Shown here piece by piece: positions 60,901 to 64,000 of a stretch of DNA of 64,000 nucleotides. The stretch is from Perkinsus olseni (lineage: Eukaryota > Perkinsozoa > Perkinsida > Perkinsidae): contig JABANP010000036.1 of NCBI GenBank assembly GCA_013115135.1, positions 124,001 to 188,000 on the forward strand. The letters run 5' to 3'. The notes below the pieces were generated by a model. It was not told the origin of the DNA, made no database searches, and was given only the letters and a program-made list of their open reading frames with translations. Made by a program: the position numbers and the translations under genes. Within the stretch, counting starts at the first letter, position 1; each line of letters starts with the position of its first letter.

Positions 60901-62748
60901 AAGGAAATACTGAAGGAGTACGAACAGCAGCCCCCACAGAAGAGGCTACTCTCGAGCGATTGGGTGGGTTGGTGGATGATGCCAAGAGCGTTGTGGAGAT
61001 GTCGGTGTTCAGATGGTCGGCCAGTTGCCGAAGTTCGACGAGGACCCGGTCCAAGAGCTGGTCAAGAGTGCGGATGCGTTGCTGGTGCGCTTTAAGTATG
61101 AGAATGATAGGTACTAGGAGCAGCAGCAGTAATTTCATGGCGCAGCGGTCATTACCTTCAGGGCGATCTCGAATTTGATACGAGTGGCTTTGGAGTCGAG
61201 CATAAATACTTGTGATGCGGCCGTTGACGAGGCCAACACCAAACTGGTTGGAGATGCAGTCCTGCAGGATTGGGCGAAGGGCGTCATGGCTGAGACCACC
61301 GACTCCTTCACTAAAAAATGCACCCGAGAGTAGGCGGAGCGAAGCAAGAGCATCCTCGTCGATAGCCCCATGGCCGGCGAGCGATGGTTTTCGTCGCCTG
61401 TTCTTCTTGCAGGAGGATTATCCTTTTCGAGAGCGCATTGTGTCTTCTGGCAGTAATATCGGTTTTGTTCAGGTATCCGTGGATTGCCTCCCAGCCCGAG
61501 TTCCGTTCAAACAAGGCCCTACTTATACAGGAGGTGAAGGATCGTATCGACACCTGCACGTCGAGGCATGCAGTGAGGCTGGCTGAACACTTGAGGCAGG
61601 AGGTAGTATAGAGAGGATGAGGGGGATCGTCCTTGGCGGTAGAGAAGAGATGTTCAAAGACGCAAAGGAGGAGCTGTCGTCACTAGATATTCGGAATCGA
61701 ATCGGGAACTCTATCTCAACCTGGGGGTTCCGATGCGTGGAAGATCGAATGAACCCTCCTCAACCCAGCATCGGGCATACGAACTCACTTGACCACGAAA
61801 CTTGCTCGACACGAGGACTCGGATGTCCGCTTACATGCTCATGCTCTGGGCGCGTAACGCCACTCATTGCAGTCGACTTTTATGAGGGATTCTGGCGCGT
61901 CTTCCGATCTTCTCACTTTCGCTCGCGATGGTCTCAGGTTGAGATTCTAATGGGGGAGTACAGAGCAGAGAAGAGAAAGCTCGAGATGACTGCCTTGCCT
62001 GCTGATGAGGCTGTCCTGAGGAGGGAGCACACCGCCATCACCCAAGACGTACTGGACCGATTCGACAACGACGAGGAAGCGTAGGAGCCGTATTCCTGGC
62101 TCGGCGAAGGCCTATCATCACGCCTGTAGGGTCGCCGACTCGGCCGCTTACAAGGACTTCCGCTCGCAATTGGACCACAACATGGGGGCGGAGTGGGACA
62201 GACTGCGGAAGAAGAACATCGAGTTGTGGAAGGTCCACTCGGATGACGCCACCGCCTGTGCTCTTGAGATGAACCAGAAGTGAGTGGAGCTCACCAGCCG
62301 TGCCTTCGATGGAGCGTTGTTATCAGGTACGTGAAGGAGTCGTGCCCCCAGGGGTGGATGTGCCTCTTCAAGCTGTGGCCGAGCGCTCATGCAGCTCGCG
62401 TGAAGGCTAACTTGGACGAGTGTTTCGACACTAAGGTGGGCTATTCCTCGGCTTTACTGTCCGTACCTCGCCCCGCTGTGTAGTCGAGTGTGAAGATGCC
62501 GATATCGATGCGTCAAGCCGTGTTCGACAGCTGGTATGAAAAGGAGCTCGGCAAGGAGGCGGCTGAGGTAGGTGGCTCCTATGGGAGGGGGATAGCACTT
62601 ATGGCAATCTCATCAACACGCAACTCTTACCGCTTTCACGGCCGTTTTAATTGTCTTCTTTCAGGTGCGACAGAACTTGATGGTGTTCCTCTTTACCTTG
62701 ACTCTGCCCGTGGTTTGGATAAGCTGGCTGAGCACTAGGTCTCGGTGA
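57971..62748 (+). CDS. Guanylate-binding-protein-like GTPase with C-terminal membrane segment
   Basis: Large dynamin-superfamily GTPase of the GBP/atlastin group. ATG 57971; intron 58088-58146 (phase 0); then INLLRSASQRRPISVISVVG and the P-loop GPYHSGKSFLLN; intron 58289-58355; FSVGPKTSPQTLGIWMC (switch I region); IWLMDSEGFFGP (G3); intron; YDAKIFTVATLLGSHLVYN and VKVIDQQAVNLLE; FPPLTW|VVEDFVQDM across an intron at 58826-58879. At the last site the family G4 T(L/V)RD reads VVED. Then ARLFPSLTVHTLFLP, LTDEFRNEVTALRGELF and MTAEGFASALNFIVKGI, followed by a long helical region (KDFRSQLDHNMGAEWDRLRK). The last exon, after AAE|, codes VRQNLMVFLFTLTLPVVWIS, a membrane anchor, and stops at 62748. 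Several exons between 58.98 and 62.5 kb are not resolved. Confidence 0.85.
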
Positions 62749-62983
62749 TGATTATGGTGATTAGTAGAATAATGCCAATCAAACGCAGAAGACTTCCCTA
62801 GACTAGCCAATAATAATATGCAACATTAACGGGCTTCTTCTGTGCGACGAAAGATGGCGCTCGAAATTATACGCGGAGTTTCAACTGGAAGACGACTTTT
62901 GTTACGTTGGGAGCTTTCGAGCTCCGCTGATGAAGCCTCCGGGATGCTCTGCAGTTCATTTTTCATTTTCATAGTCTTTTTCA

Positions 62984-64000
62984 ATGAGAGGATACAAGTA
63001 CATCGTACTGCTGTCCTTGCTGGCGGGGTTGGTACGATCAGAACGGCCTGAGAACGGCCACAATGTTGTTTTCAACGAACAGAGTGATGAAGTGTCGCCT
63101 GATGACGCTTCGGGATTCGACGGTGCTCCATTCAACGTAGATTTCGAGCAGGGCCAGGGGTCCGGCATACTCATTCCAATGGGAGGCTTCTCGTTCGTGC
63201 CGATGGAAGAGTTTTATGATTCGATCGACGACGTCCACGAGCTTGCGGGCGGTGACAAAGCGGTGGTAGCTCAGCCGCAGCAACCGAAGCGCCTCCGCCG
63301 CGGAGTCGTTCCTGTTGTGAACGTCCTGAACGGTCTTATCGGGCAAATGTTGAATCAGATGATGGCGGGGTCTTTGGGCGGTATTGAAGGGGAGTCGACC
63401 TTCAGTATGAATACTACGGCCAGCGAAGTTGTAATCTCCGGCCAACTTCCGAAGCAGACGCTGCGAACGGAACTCGGTCAGGAGGACAACGGTATTACCG
63501 TTAAGCAGGTCGGCAGAGGTATAGTCGTACAAGTGCGGAAGACTGACGGCCCGTTGGTGACGGAGATGCAAAGATACTACCCGATGACGGAGGACTGCAT
63601 GCTTGATAAGACCAAGGTTGTTTACGACCAGAACAGCGGCAAACTTCGAGTCACTATCCCTCGGAACCCTGCTTTGGTCGCTGCGAAGGCCGATGAAGCA
63701 CAAAATCCGGGAACTGATTCAGAAGAGATCAAGAGGCAGCTCGACGAGGAGGCTCAGAAGGATGGCATCAAAATTCGTTTCGGTGATGACGATACCATCA
63801 CCGTCATCGTCCCGACGTCGCTTGGCCGTGTTGTGGAGTTTAACGGTAGTCGCATTGAGCTGGACAGTGGCCGAGTTGTGACGGTACCTGTTGAAGTGGA
63901 TTCGCTGGTGGACGAGTCTCAGGCCTCGCAACAGGACGCCAGAGAGTACACGTTCCGAAGTTCCGAGGTGTCGAAGAATATACCGATAACGAATGATGAG
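62984..64000 (+). CDS. Secreted small-heat-shock-like (alpha-crystallin fold) protein, 3' end off window
   Basis: Open from ATG 62984 to the window end, 339 codons without a stop or intron. N-terminal signal peptide MRGYKYIVLLSLLAGLVRS, an acidic/Pro section, a basic patch (PKRLRRG) and a Gly/Met-rich stretch. A block then fits an alpha-crystallin-type sandwich: EVVISGQLPKQTLRTELGQ, DNGITVKQVGRGIVVQVRK, MQRYYPMTEDCMLD, and the strand SGKLRVTIPRNP, like the NGxLxIxxPK of Hsp20 proteins. A second similar block seems to follow (GIKIRFGDDDTITVIVPTS). Secretory location is unusual for this fold. Hsp20 assignment is by pattern only. Confidence 0.65.
   Translation, partial: MRGYKYIVLLSLLAGLVRSERPENGHNVVFNEQSDEVSPDDASGFDGAPFNVDFEQGQGSGILIPMGGFSFVPMEEFYDSIDDVHELAGGDKAVVAQPQQPKRLRRGVVPVVNVLNGLIGQMLNQMMAGSLGGIEGESTFSMNTTASEVVISGQLPKQTLRTELGQEDNGITVKQVGRGIVVQVRKTDGPLVTEMQRYYPMTEDCMLDKTKVVYDQNSGKLRVTIPRNPALVAAKADEAQNPGTDSEEIKRQLDEEAQKDGIKIRFGDDDTITVIVPTSLGRVVEFNGSRIELDSGRVVTVPVEVDSLVDESQASQQDAREYTFRSSEVSKNIPITNDE

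Overview
The window is nuclear DNA from a protist with gene-dense, intron-rich chromosomes, most probably Perkinsus (Perkinsozoa, Alveolata). The evidence: introns are GT-AG and very short (about 35-150 nt, most near 50); a 22-nt match to the dinoflagellate/Perkinsus spliced leader (TCCGTAGCCATCTTGGCTCAAG) lies at 39342-39363; there is an axonemal dynein gene, as expected of an organism with flagella; and EF-1alpha is a tandem array. Most genes had to be assembled from several exons, so gene ends and inner splice sites are approximate unless exact positions are given.

Layout. 1-2741 (-): axonemal dynein intermediate chain of the DNAI4/WDR78 type with a tRNA-Val in an intron. 3186-5613 (-): secreted Fe/Mn superoxide dismutase that appears joined by splicing to a long unknown C-terminal region. 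5936-7494 (+): GpsA-type glycerol-3-phosphate dehydrogenase. About 7997-10790 (+): COG5-like Golgi tether subunit. 11063-11135 (-): tRNA-Arg. 11197-14205 (+): SRP54. 14515-21736 (+): a large secreted protein made of more than a dozen copies of an unrecognised Cys/WGG module encoded by phase-0 exons, with a second tRNA-Arg in one intron. 22229-24407 (-): B-box zinc-finger protein. 24899-25636 (+): small secreted repeat protein. 25848-26366 (+): unknown. 26997-31527 (-): topoisomerase III beta. 31752-32127 (-): Sec61 beta. 32496-35569 (-): ankyrin-HECT ubiquitin ligase. 35702-36847 (-): DUSP12/YVH1-type phosphatase. 36944-37647 (-): two small unknown proteins, one probably mitochondrial. 37817 to about 38540 (-): SFT2-like Golgi membrane protein. 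38.5-42.2 kb: poorly resolved stretch with the spliced-leader match, a palindrome and a putative membrane protein. 42208-44912 (+): propeller-like protein. About 45230-48005 (+): disordered protein. 49021-56585 (-): three EF-1alpha genes in a tandem array. 57971-62748 (+): guanylate-binding-protein-like GTPase with a C-terminal membrane segment. 62984 to the end (+): secreted small-heat-shock-like protein, running off the window.

The genes do not form one pathway; most are housekeeping functions (translation, ER targeting, Golgi traffic, DNA topology). The less usual parts are the secreted modular protein at 14.5-21.7 kb, the extended superoxide dismutase, the EF-1alpha array whose repeat borders fall inside the gene, and tRNA genes nested in introns. 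Four conserved genes show an apparent single-base frame change, mostly at runs of C or G; these are most simply assembly errors but are listed separately.
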